Below are positions 1 through 9,503 of a stretch of DNA of 64,000 nt, piece after piece; position 1 is the stretch's first letter; each line of letters begins with the position of its first letter. The notes under the pieces were generated by a model. It worked only from the letters and a program-made list of their open reading frames with translations, was not told the DNA's origin and searched no databases. The translations under genes were made by a program, and so were the position numbers. Origin of the DNA: Siphonodentalium dalli (taxonomy: Eukaryota > Mollusca > Scaphopoda > Gadilida > Siphonodentaliidae); NCBI GenBank assembly GCA_032622095.1, contig CP136067.1, positions 120,747,030 through 120,811,029 on the forward strand, in the 5' to 3' direction.

Positions 1-835
1 GGGTCCTAGCCCCTTCCAATCCCTCAAAATTTCGATTTTACAGAATGCAGTATAAAATTTCACAAAAAATCACAATTGGGATTCTAGTCATATTTCAACA
101 AGAAATGAATCGAACTTTGTAATGTAAGTGAGGCATATCGTTACCTATGAATATTCCAAAGCACTGGAACCAAAATTCTTACTTTGGCTCAAAATGGCTG
201 CCAATAATGCTGCCAAAATGTGGACAATGGTAAATATTACACCAGCGTGTCCTGCAATCGCTTACAAGTTGTCAAAAATATTGGATTTTTCTCTCAAAAA
301 CTTGACATAAATATTGGCAAAAATTAACTTTTCAGGTTTGGATCATTTTTTCAGGTAAAATATAACTATCTTTGGGTTGAAAGGTGTTTATTGTTTTGGT
401 CTATTTTAAATGTGTCACACGACGGTGTTTATAGACCAAATTGCTCAAGATGGCTTCCAAAATGGCAACCAAATTTGTAAAATGTTAATTTTTTACATAT
501 GTCCCGAAAATTCTCTGCATTATCCGAAAAGGTAGCAAATTGTGACTCACTTTGTTATTATACGAGTTAGTTAATTAACTGACAACTACATGTTCTATTC
601 TGGTTGGTCCAGTCCCGTATGGGGCAAGACAAATTCATGTTAAAGTGTGTAATTTTGCCGAGAACCTCTTTTGTGATTTTGGCGATATTTATTGAAAGGA
701 AATGGGCAGAACTTTGAGACAGAACTGAGATTGACCATAATCTTTAGCTATTCTGGTCCATTAGGATGATACAAAATGTCAACAGGATACAGTGTGGATG
801 CCAAGATCGTAGCCAGGGAGTTACTCTATGATAAT
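1..835. repeat. FB-A left inverted arm (inner part)
   Basis: Inverted complement of about 2880-3810, with diverged but continuous similarity. It matches FB-B from about 15067 onward in the same orientation. It carries doublets of the motif ATGGC (for example near 190-230 and 450-470). The inner end reads GGGAGTTACTCTATGAT before the minisatellite begins. Confidence 0.85.
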
Positions 836-2870
836 ATGTGAGGTGAATAGGTATACATGGAGTTATTGTATGTCATGACCGATGTGAGTAGGTATACAAT
901 GAGTGACTATATGGTTATGAGTGGGTTGTCCATGGTAAGATACATCTGGGTATACATGAGAGGTCATGTTAAGGTGTGAGGTGAATCGGTATGCATGGAG
1001 CGACGGTATGGTGTATGATTGTGTGTATCCAGTACGGGTGCACCCAGTGTGCCTGTATGGTAATTGGTGTGGTGTATGGATATAGCTACATCGTCATATA
1101 TGTGTTGATTATGTATATATGGAGTGACTGTAAGGTCATGGGTGGGACGTACACGTGTTGTCTGTATGATCAAGGATGGGTGTGTGGACACGTATGGAGT
1201 AATTTTATGGTTACGGGTAATGTGTATAGGTATACATGGACTGACTGTACGGTCATAATTGAATATGAATACCTGGAGTAAGTTGGGTGGACATTATCGA
1301 GCGTGTGGGTATATATGGAGTGTCCTTGTGGTAATGGGTGGGATGTATATTTATATATCTCGTGGATGTATTATCATTGGTGGGTGTATATGGCTTAGCT
1401 GTATTATCATGGATGGCGTGTATGATTATACAGTGAATTGCTGAATTGTTATGTGTGAGGTGTATATGCAAGTATGGATTGTTTGAGTGGTCGTGTGTGC
1501 GGGTTTTTGTATATCTGGAAGGGCTCAATCGCCATTAGTGGTGTTTACATGTATACCTGGAGTGAATCTATGGTCTAGGGTGGGCTGCATATGTATATCG
1601 AATGGTTATATGACTATGTGTGTCGAATTGGTATACAGGTAGTGATTGTATGGTAAATGGTGAGATGACTACATGTAGGTATACAAGTAGTGATCATAAA
1701 TGTAATGAACATCTATACAGGGGGTGACTAAATGGTTATGTGTCAGGCGTATGAGTATACCTGGTGTTCATGTTTGGTGACTCGTGGCAGTATGGTCATG
1801 TGTAGGTTATATCAGAATACACACGTGTTGCTTTATTGTCATGGGCGAGGTATATGTGTATATAGCGAGTGGCTATATGACCATGGACGAGGTGCATATG
1901 CATACATGGAGTGACTATACTGACATGGCTGGGGTGTATTAGTATATCTTGGGTGGCTATTCGGCTATGGTGTGACAAATAGGGATACAGGGAGTGACAT
2001 GGCCAATGTTGAGGTGAATATGTATACAAGGATTGACCATGATTATGTATAAATGTTTTGAATAGGTACACACGGGGTGACAATATGGCCATAGGTCAGG
2101 TGAAGGAGTATACCAGGTAACATGGGTGAGGGTATGTGTATGAAGCGAGTGGCTATATGGTCATTGGTGAGGTGCATATGAATACCGGAGTGACTTTATG
2201 GTCATTGTTGTGGTGTTGATGTATATATTGATTGCCTATTTGACCGTGCGTTTGGAGAATAGGTATACAGGGGATGACCGTATGACCAATGGTGAGATGA
2301 ATGGGTATACAAGGAGTGACTATACTATATGGTTATGGGTCATGTTTAGGAGTATACTGGTGTGTCTGCATTGTGAAGCGTGTCTGTATGGTCATCCGTG
2401 ATCATGGGTCAGCCACGAGGCACCATGCATGAACACCAGGTATACACCTACACCCGACAAATGACCATATAGTCACCATATGTATACATATTAACTACAT
2501 TCACGATCATATAGTCACTCATTGTATACATATTCACCTCACCATGGGCCACACAGCTACTACATGTATACCTATTCGTCATACCCATGACCATAGAGTC
2601 AATCCAGGTATACATATGCACATCACCAATGGTGAGCCCTTCCAGATATACCAATACCGGCACATACGACCACTCATAAGTTCCATACTTGCCATACTCA
2701 TACACGCCATCCATGATCATACATCTAGTCCCCACACACCACCAATGATAACACATCCACAACATATAGAAATATACGTCCCAACGTTACCAACAGGGCA
2801 CTCCCTATATACCCACACATCATTCATGACCATACAATAACTCCCTGTTTACCTATTATCCTCATCTATG
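836..2870. repeat. FB-A core minisatellite, orientation flips near 2420
   Basis: A degenerate tandem repeat with irregular spacing of about 40-60 bp between the GTATAC-containing units (851, 892, 950, 989 and onward). The common words are GGTATACATGGAGTGACT, ATGGTCATG and GTGAGGTG. From 836 to about 2410 the units run forward; from about 2420 to 2870 the same words appear as reverse complements (TGACCATATAGTCAC, GTATACATATTCACC). The flip sits near the centre of the element. Compared with FB-B this copy lacks roughly 395 bp at the centre, between GTCATCCGTG (about 2392) and CAGCCACGAG (about 2410). Confidence 0.85.
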
Positions 2871-2879
2871 ATCATAGAG

Positions 2880-4238
2880 TAACTCCCTGGCTGCCATCTT
2901 GGGGCTTCCACCCTGTATTCCAGTTGATAAATTTTTATCATAATGGCCCAAAATACCCACATATAATTGTTCATCTCAGTTCCGTCTCGAAGTTCTGCCC
3001 ATTTCCTTTCAATAACATGGCCAGAATCACAAAAGAGATTCTCCGCAAAATTCCATACTGCAACTTTAAAATTAATTTGTCATGCCCCATACGAAACTGA
3101 GACAAACATAATAGAACATAGTTGTCAGTTAATTAACTAACACGTACAATAACCAAGTGAGTCACAATTTGCTACCTTTTTCGGATAACGCAGTGAATAA
3201 TGTTCGGGATATGTTAACTTTTAACTTACAAATTTGGTTGCCATTTTGGAAGTCATCTTGAGCAATTTAGTCTATAAACACCGTAGTATGACACATTTAA
3301 GATAGACCAAAACAATAAACACCTTTGGTACCAAAGATAGTTGCATTTTACTTGAACAAATGGTCGAACCTTGAAAAGTGAATTTTTGCCGATATTTATG
3401 TCAAGTTTGTGAGAGAAAAATCCAATATTTCTGGTGATGTCAGTGGTGACAATAGTAAAAATGATCCATGGTGCATCAGACATGTTAGTACGCAATGTAT
3501 AGAATACAGATTAGCCAATTGTATACATTAACCACAACTTGTAAGCGATTGCAGGACACCCTGGGGCAATATTTACCATTTTCCATATTTTGGAGGCCAT
3601 TTTCGCAGCCATTTTGAGCCAGGGTAAGATTTTTGGTTCCAGAGAGTTGGAATATTCATAGGTAACGATATGCCTCACTTATATTACAATTTTCTTTTCA
3701 TTTCTTGTTGAAATATAACTAGAATCCCAATTGTGATTTTTTGTAAAATTTTGTACTGCGTTCTGTAAAATCGAATTTTTGAAGGATCGGAAGGGCCTAT
3801 GACCCCATTAATTGCATATTTAATTGCTCCAATGATCAGTTAATATACAAAACACAAAAAAAGTCATATTACTCAACCAGTTCCAAACAGCATGAATTGA
3901 TCTAGAAGATATTTTGTAAAAAAAATGTCATATTTTCAAATTCCGGCGGCCATTTTGGCGGCCATCTTGGATGGTGAGTTTCAATTTTAACCCAAAAAAG
4001 TGTCATTATGTCTTAGCTTCACGAAAATATATGCATTTGTATACATTTTACGAGATTTTCCCGCTATAATTTGCATAAAACTGACTTAGGGTCTGATCTG
4101 AAAAAACGGCGGCCATGATGGACGCCATCTTGTCTGGAGTCTAAAAGGCCACTTTTTTTCTTGTTAACATTGCTTAAAAGTTGAAGGACATAATAAGGAA
4201 CAAAATGAGTGGGATGAAGTTAAGTCCCAGGGGGTGCA
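2880..4238. repeat. FB-A right inverted arm, interrupted by LINE-A
   Basis: Inverted partner of the left arm. Positions 3882-4238 are repeated without a mismatch at 22206-22562 on the far side of LINE-A, while the homologous FB-B arm differs at many positions. Beyond 4238 the arm sequence stops abruptly and LINE-A 3' sequence begins. Confidence 0.85.
3882..4238 (+). repeat. 357-bp target duplication, left copy
   Basis: I compared this base by base with 22206-22562: both are 357 bp and I found no mismatch. It lies immediately next to the 3' end of LINE-A, and the second copy is immediately next to the LINE-A 5' end. The simplest reading is an unusually long target-site duplication created when LINE-A inserted. 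Confidence 0.8.
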
Positions 4239-4354
4239 TATATTTATTGTATGCCTCCAATGTGGAGAAGAATATTTATAACATGGTAATCATATATACA
4301 TGGTTGTTACACAAACTTAGATGTATACACAAGGAAGTGTATTATGCGTTAAGA
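4239..4354 (-). promoter_or_regulatory. LINE-A 3' UTR with AATAAA near the 3' end
   Basis: This covers 116 bp between the ORF2 stop and the FB-A arm. On the minus strand AATAAA lies at 4248-4243, only four bases before the junction with FB-A. There is no long poly(A) tail. Confidence 0.6.
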
Positions 4355-7300
4355 TCATTTTGATTTTCCGCGAATGCATCGACACATGATGAACAGGTAG
4401 GAGGATGAGTCAATAATAATGTGGTCCATGTATTGAGTTACCACGTCGGCAGGCGTCATAACCACAGTTCCAAGCAAGAAGGCACATATGGTGGAGTCAT
4501 CAATTGCATCAAGGTAGAGGTATGTTGTCACTCCATATTTATTCAGAATGTGTTCCAAGTAGCTATTCCGAAGTTTGACCATGTGGTCTGAGATACAATA
4601 ACGTATCGCATGAAGGAGCTCATTGTCATAGTTTTTAAAACAAACACGACACACGGTATTATTTACATACGAAGTTTTGTTTAGCAGCAGTGCAAGATTC
4701 TTCAATTGTTCGCCATAATCAGGGTATGTCCTCAGTAGAGACCATATGCTCCAACTTGTTGAAGGGTCGTTGTGTATTTTATGGAAGATATTAAGGCTAG
4801 CATCACCCGAAACTGAAGCCGACCACTGTTGCACATAGTGTTGCCACACTGCATGCTGAAATATCGATTTCCATGAAGACTTTGAGGGAAAAGTACCATT
4901 TTTCACGAATGAGTCGAGGTAAGAATAAAGGCCATAGTATTGCAATATATCTATGATGTCTGGTACGAAGCCTGTAGTCATGTGATCGAACAGCGTATGT
5001 TGGAATAATTTCAGTAGGAATATTCTGAGGGGTGTCTGCCGATCCTGTGGTAGGTGAATTAAATTGGATAGAAATGCAAGTTTCTTCAAATGTATTTCAC
5101 TCTCAAGTGGCAGGAGACCAAGCAAACTCAGCGAAATAGTAGTCGGTGTGCGCGATGGAAGAGACTGAATGTGTTTTACACACGTCCGGTATGACTTCTC
5201 AATTGTGTACGTAGCTGTAATGTTCGGAAGCTCCAATAGTTCACAGCCATACAAGGCTTTTGGTAACGATACTGATTTGAGTAGAGTTGCTTTCGTTATC
5301 GGTGTGCACATATTGAGTAGGTTTTTACCAGCTAAGCTGAAATATGACTTTCTCAATATGTCAGCGACCTGAGAACATCGAGTTGCCATGGACTGAAATT
5401 TGCACTGCTTAATGCCAAGGTGTAAACATTCCGCGCTTTCATCTAATTGTTTATCACCGAGGAACCATGTTCTGTTGTGTGCAGAATCTTGACGTTTTGT
5501 TTCATTGAAGACGACAACGACGCTCTTTGTACATGAGAAGATGAACCGCCACATCTGGCTATATTTATAACACACGTCAATGAGACTTTGAAGACCAGAC
5601 TTGGACAAGGAAATTATGGCAATATCATCAGCAGCCGATGGTGCGACACAAGATATATTTCCTACACGTACACCGTGATCGTTAATGTATGCAAGGTAAA
5701 AGAAAGGAGAAGTTACAGCTCCCTGTCTTGTTCCTTGTAGAATATCAAACGGTTCTGAAAGGGAACCACTGTACATAACACGACTTGTGCAATTTTCGTA
5801 CATGTTTTTTACAATTCTCAGCATCTTTCCGTTGATACCAAGCTCGTGAAGTTTCACTAACAGGCCTTCGTACCACACGCGATCGAATGCCTTCTGAGAA
5901 TCCAGGAAACAAACAAAGGCTCTTGAATTTAGGTCTCGGGCATAGAACACAGACTCCTGTAGTAAATAAGATGTCATAAGACAGTTGACGCCTTTTTGGA
6001 AGCCGTTCTGAAGCTCGTTTGGGAAGTTGGCGAATCTCCCATCCTTAAGGAATCTTCCCAACATGATGCCTTCGAAGGTCTTGTACATTACAGGTAGTAG
6101 TGTGATAGCTCGATAACTATCCGGAATATTTCTGGGTTTGGGTGTCCCCTTGAAAAGTGGAACAATAATGCCAATTTTCAGTGATGTTGGTATACACTCT
6201 AAGTCCACCATACCATTATAAAGACGACAAATCAATAATTTGAGTGATTCACTGCCATGCACGAGATGTTCATTCACCACGTGGTCAATACCACTAGATT
6301 TTCCAGACTTTAGGCCTCTCAAAACTTGCGTAAGTTCAGAAACACTGATTTGTTCACAGAAAACATTGTTTGTATAACTAGCATCTGACACGTCGAAAAT
6401 CGATGACAGTCGCATCTTTATGGACTCTTCGAATTCTGGATCACAATGAATGTCTGGTTTGTACAGAGTCTGAAAGTAGGATCTCCATGCAGAAAGAATT
6501 TCAGCTGGGTGGCGAAGAATTTTATCATCGAAAGTCATAACCGAGCACAGGCCATTTGAATGCGACGTTTGTTTTGATGCGTTCAATGTTCTCCAGAACT
6601 GCGCATCGTTATTCTTCGCGTGCAATTCAAGATTTTCACACATTTCTTTATCCTTGCATCGAATTGTTGTGCGTAGCGTTTTCCTGAATAGACGCTTAGC
6701 AGACTTATAATTAGAATACGACAACACCTCGCACGTATTTGGTCTGCCGTCGGCAATCCAAACGTTGCGCCTGTCCTTCAGTAAACGATGAAGTGATCGC
6801 AGTTCCTCGTTCCAGAAGAATTTTGCTGATTTATGTCGTTTCTTCATCCGGCTGGCTACTACAGATGAATATAATATTGCGTCGGTAATTTCGGTATAAA
6901 GTACGTGTAGGTCGGTTTCAGTTGAGACTGTGAGGTCCATAACATCAGAGAGGTAATTATCAAGCGAACGCTGGTACAAGGAAATATCCATCTTCTCCCA
7001 GTTAAAAGAAAGTCTGTGAAACGGTTTAAGTTCGTTAGACAAGTCGGAAGGAATCTCGATGCAGCAAGTCACAGGTAAATGGTTGGACATATTCTGCTCA
7101 CTATCATCGAGTATGACACGATTCGTTGTAATGTCATTTAGCTCTAGTGGCAGTAAAATGTGATCGATATGACTGGGTGATGCTACAACTGATGCTGGAT
7201 AGAATGTATAAGGAGGCCCTTCGCATGATGATGAAGTGGTGACGGAGAACAGTTTCTCCTGGTCTATGAGATTTGTTGCGAAAGCCATTCTATCGGCGTG

Positions 7301-7816
7301 TCCCGAAGGTACATGATGTTCGTAGGAACGGCACAAATGAACGTTGAGGTCGCCCATAATAATCACGGGTCCACATGTTGAGTATAACGATATAAGATCA
7401 GCGACATTATCAAGAGAATTTTTGAAGTGATCATCGCTGTGATTCGTACTCGGCAGGTATGTTTGTATAACAGTGAGAGTCATCGTCGAGTTCAATTTTA
7501 GCTGTAAACCAATGCATTGGTCATTATTTGTATCAATCGAAACACAATGTGCTGCGATGCGTTTGTTCACAATGAGAGCAACGCCATCTCGCGTGAATGA
7601 GCCGCCTGTACTCGTGGTTATAGTACGGCCAGGTTTGCCGAGGACAATATATGACTGGTGTATAGAATGTAGAAAAGTCAGGCTTTCTTCGTTAAGCCAA
7701 TGTTCGGAGATACCAAGAATATCATATTCTAGAGAGTTCAGAAGAGACGACAAATATAGAAAATTGGACTTAACGCCAGTGGCATTCCATGTCATGAGAT
7801 TAACTTTGTTCGTCAT
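4355..7816 (-). CDS. LINE-A ORF2: AP-like endonuclease plus reverse transcriptase
   Basis: Encodes the enzyme that nicks target DNA and reverse transcribes the element RNA at the nick. The N-terminal ~260 residues are an EEP endonuclease: MTWNATG (metal-binding Asn), GISEHWL (Glu), QTYLPSTN, IMGDLNVHL (Asp/Asn), IDHILL and SNHLPV (His). The RT domain follows: VPLFKG, DSYRAITLLP, NGFQKGV, FLDSQKAFDRVW, GTRQGAVTSPF. Its catalytic box reads AADD at 5624-5635 instead of the usual YADD/FADD. A C-x2-C-x9-H-x4-C zinc-knuckle-like motif is near residue 1054. I chose the ATG at 7816 because MTNKVNLMTWN is the usual EEP start. An upstream in-frame ATG at 7903 would only overlap ORF1 further. The overlap with ORF1 is 17 bp. 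The reading frame is intact, 1153 codons before the stop. Confidence 0.9.
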   Translation of the reverse strand: MTNKVNLMTWNATGVKSNFLYLSSLLNSLEYDILGISEHWLNEESLTFLHSIHQSYIVLGKPGRTITTSTGGSFTRDGVALIVNKRIAAHCVSIDTNNDQCIGLQLKLNSTMTLTVIQTYLPSTNHSDDHFKNSLDNVADLISLYSTCGPVIIMGDLNVHLCRSYEHHVPSGHADRMAFATNLIDQEKLFSVTTSSSCEGPPYTFYPASVVASPSHIDHILLPLELNDITTNRVILDDSEQNMSNHLPVTCCIEIPSDLSNELKPFHRLSFNWEKMDISLYQRSLDNYLSDVMDLTVSTETDLHVLYTEITDAILYSSVVASRMKKRHKSAKFFWNEELRSLHRLLKDRRNVWIADGRPNTCEVLSYSNYKSAKRLFRKTLRTTIRCKDKEMCENLELHAKNNDAQFWRTLNASKQTSHSNGLCSVMTFDDKILRHPAEILSAWRSYFQTLYKPDIHCDPEFEESIKMRLSSIFDVSDASYTNNVFCEQISVSELTQVLRGLKSGKSSGIDHVVNEHLVHGSESLKLLICRLYNGMVDLECIPTSLKIGIIVPLFKGTPKPRNIPDSYRAITLLPVMYKTFEGIMLGRFLKDGRFANFPNELQNGFQKGVNCLMTSYLLQESVFYARDLNSRAFVCFLDSQKAFDRVWYEGLLVKLHELGINGKMLRIVKNMYENCTSRVMYSGSLSEPFDILQGTRQGAVTSPFFYLAYINDHGVRVGNISCVAPSAADDIAIISLSKSGLQSLIDVCYKYSQMWRFIFSCTKSVVVVFNETKRQDSAHNRTWFLGDKQLDESAECLHLGIKQCKFQSMATRCSQVADILRKSYFSLAGKNLLNMCTPITKATLLKSVSLPKALYGCELLELPNITATYTIEKSYRTCVKHIQSLPSRTPTTISLSLLGLLPLESEIHLKKLAFLSNLIHLPQDRQTPLRIFLLKLFQHTLFDHMTTGFVPDIIDILQYYGLYSYLDSFVKNGTFPSKSSWKSIFQHAVWQHYVQQWSASVSGDASLNIFHKIHNDPSTSWSIWSLLRTYPDYGEQLKNLALLLNKTSYVNNTVCRVCFKNYDNELLHAIRYCISDHMVKLRNSYLEHILNKYGVTTYLYLDAIDDSTICAFLLGTVVMTPADVVTQYMDHIIIDSSSYLFIMCRCIRGKSK

Positions 7817-8954
7817 TGTAGTTTTCTTGGCGTTTCGGTGGGTCGACATTCCAAAGCCTAAAGCTAATCCCTGCAGGCCAAAAGTCATCCCGGTAGAGGG
7901 CATTCATATCGGTCACATGAATATGAATACGCGCTGATTGTGAACCTCTACTAGAACTCCACATCAGTCGCACGAAAGTGGGCGTTATGCCCCTCTGTTC
8001 GAAATATTCCCAGATGTCAGTTTCTGTAGATTTCAACGAGATCCCGCGAACGAATATTTTCCTTGTACGTTTGTTTGATTTGTAAGGGACACCGACGAAT
8101 CCAACTGGTTCAGTGTCTTCATCACGCTGAGAATTGCGAAAGTTTGTACCTGCTCCTTTCAAGACATGTTTACTGACAGGTGTGGATGTTTGACGATGGC
8201 TCACTTGAGGAGTGTGGTTCTGCGACTTATCCGATGAGAGATCTTCAAAATTATGGTTTAAAATGTCCACACTGTTAACATCGGGCTGATCCGGTTTGTC
8301 AGGACATCTCGTGTCGTTTTGATTAAAGGAACAAGTTTTGTTTAATACACCGCAGTTGGCCCCATTGGTAGTCTGCTTCACGGGAGAGTTAATTTCGCTA
8401 TGATCGATAGTCTGCTGAAACTTCACGGGTGACTTAGCATTCTGAATATCACCAATTACACCTGATGTGTCTATCGGTGAGGCACTTGGAGGTCGCGATG
8501 CTTTTGGATTAGGAAGCTTCGGTTTCATCGGAGTAGATGATGACATCTTGTTGGAGTTCAGGTCCTGTGTGAAAGAATATGATAGATGGTGATCGGGCGG
8601 GAAAGGCCCAACAACAGCTGACGGAGGTGTGCTAGGCGGGAGGTGCTGTTCCACAACTGAACACATCCGGTTGAACTTTTCATTTAGATCTTGGGCCAAG
8701 AACTCAAACATTGTACCAAACTTGCGCTCGATATTTTCGATGATCTGATCCATGGAATTGGAAGATTCTTTCACAGTTTGTTTTACATTGTTGATTTTGC
8801 TCATAACATTCTCAGACTTAGCAAATGTCCTTAAGAATTCCTTCTCCTGGGATTCCAACTTTTTGGTGAACATATCGTATTGTTTTGTGTGATCAGCGAC
8901 ATCGTTTTCAACGAACTTAATACGGTTTTTTAAACTGACGACACCACTACACTT
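7800..8954 (-). CDS. LINE-A ORF1, C-terminal part (gag-like, coiled coil and RRM-like end)
   Basis: C-terminal 384 codons of the LINE-A RNA-binding protein. The first ~100 residues form a coiled coil (SLKNRIKFVENDV, FTKKLESQEKEFLRTF, MDQIIENIERKFGTM). A Pro/Ser-rich low-complexity linker follows. The last ~90 residues look like an RNA-recognition fold (RKIFVRGISLKSTETDIWEY, then ARIHIHVTD). The visible ATG at 8873 is internal: the frame continues upstream to 8954, where LINE-B interrupts it. The missing N-terminal part lies at 20728-21456 and the two parts join in frame. LINE ORF1 proteins usually bind element RNA in a particle with ORF2; that role is inferred here. Confidence 0.75.
   Translation of the reverse strand, partial: KCSGVVSLKNRIKFVENDVADHTKQYDMFTKKLESQEKEFLRTFAKSENVMSKINNVKQTVKESSNSMDQIIENIERKFGTMFEFLAQDLNEKFNRMCSVVEQHLPPSTPPSAVVGPFPPDHHLSYSFTQDLNSNKMSSSTPMKPKLPNPKASRPPSASPIDTSGVIGDIQNAKSPVKFQQTIDHSEINSPVKQTTNGANCGVLNKTCSFNQNDTRCPDKPDQPDVNSVDILNHNFEDLSSDKSQNHTPQVSHRQTSTPVSKHVLKGAGTNFRNSQRDEDTEPVGFVGVPYKSNKRTRKIFVRGISLKSTETDIWEYFEQRGITPTFVRLMWSSSRGSQSARIHIHVTDMNALYRDDFWPAGISFRLWNVDPPKRQENYNDEQS
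8948..8954. repeat. LINE-B target-site duplication TACACTT, left copy
   Basis: TACACTT here and at 20721-20727 flank LINE-B. Setting aside LINE-B and one copy restores the LINE-A ORF1 frame exactly (243 plus 384 codons and the stop). Confidence 0.75.
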
Positions 8955-9503
8955 GATGATGATGATGATGATTGTTTATTTGTATAATATTCACAAGCTT
9001 ATGACAATGGTGATAATAAACAAACAAAAATGATATTATACAGGAGCGACATGGCCCAGATGGGCCGTCTTCCTGTCGCCCCTACATATATAAACATGAA
9101 GTGGCAACTAATGAAGTGAAATGATAATGAAAAGGATAGAATGTACTTCATAATAGAAAAATAAAGTATCCAAACCACTTATGGGATGCATCTACATGGA
9201 TATGTGTTACTACATATGTATTGGTTGTAATCATGGGCTTATATTAAATATGTCACTAATGATGGGGGTATGGCCGGGGCTGTTTCGAATATTTACTGGT
9301 TAAGAAAATAATGGCTTCCGATTATCAAATGCATTGAGATATCGTTGTTGCTGAAGCAAGTATTTGTTTCAGGTTATCGAGGAATTCATATATCGATATG
9401 TAGGAAGCAATTTCTCGTTTCGTCCCGCCAAAATGTTAAGGTGAACATACCAGACTGGATTACAATGACTACAATGATGGGAGGATTAGGGGTCAATGCT
9501 CTC
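8955..9503 (-). promoter_or_regulatory. LINE-B 3' UTR: hairpin, AATAAA and (ATC)n tail
   Basis: Minus-strand order is ORF2 stop, then UTR. A large stem-loop lies at 9083-9042 (outer arms AGGGGCGACAGG / ATGTCGCTCCT, inner palindrome GGCCCATCTGGGCC at 9066-9053). AATAAA is at 8980-8975, followed by about six ATC repeats at the terminus. A similar hairpin plus AATAAAC plus short repeat tail occurs at 49985-50117, so this is a shared LINE 3' design. In CR1/L2-type LINEs such tails are the RT recognition end (known); that role is inferred here. Confidence 0.65.

Larger units (their letters stand above)
1..4238. mobile_element. Foldback-type element copy A (FB-A), left and central part
   Basis: This is a non-coding element with long inverted arms around a minisatellite core. 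The left arm (1 to about 835) is the inverted complement of the right arm (about 2880-4238): for example, the block containing CACAATTGGGATTCTAGT near 75 reappears in reverse near 3720. Comparison with the complete copy at 14611-19460 shows that about 456 bp of the outer left arm lie before the window. The right arm is interrupted after position 4238 by LINE-A, and its missing tip is found at 22563-22586. The element encodes no protein; the short ORFs in it are rich in Tyr, Cys and Trp and arise from the repeat. It resembles Drosophila foldback elements in plan (known architecture), but I see no sequence link to them. Confidence 0.85.

Noticed and set aside
964-2765. Many 60-105-codon ORFs on both strands in the minisatellite, rich in Tyr, Cys, Trp and His
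   Set aside because: They follow the repeat period, occur in all frames and mirror each other on the two strands. They are by-products of the GTATAC/ATGGTCATG repeat.
4355-7937. Plus-strand ORFs at 5169-5372 and 7473-7937 and others opposite the LINE ORFs
   Set aside because: They are antisense shadows of LINE-A, LINE-B and LINE-E coding frames.
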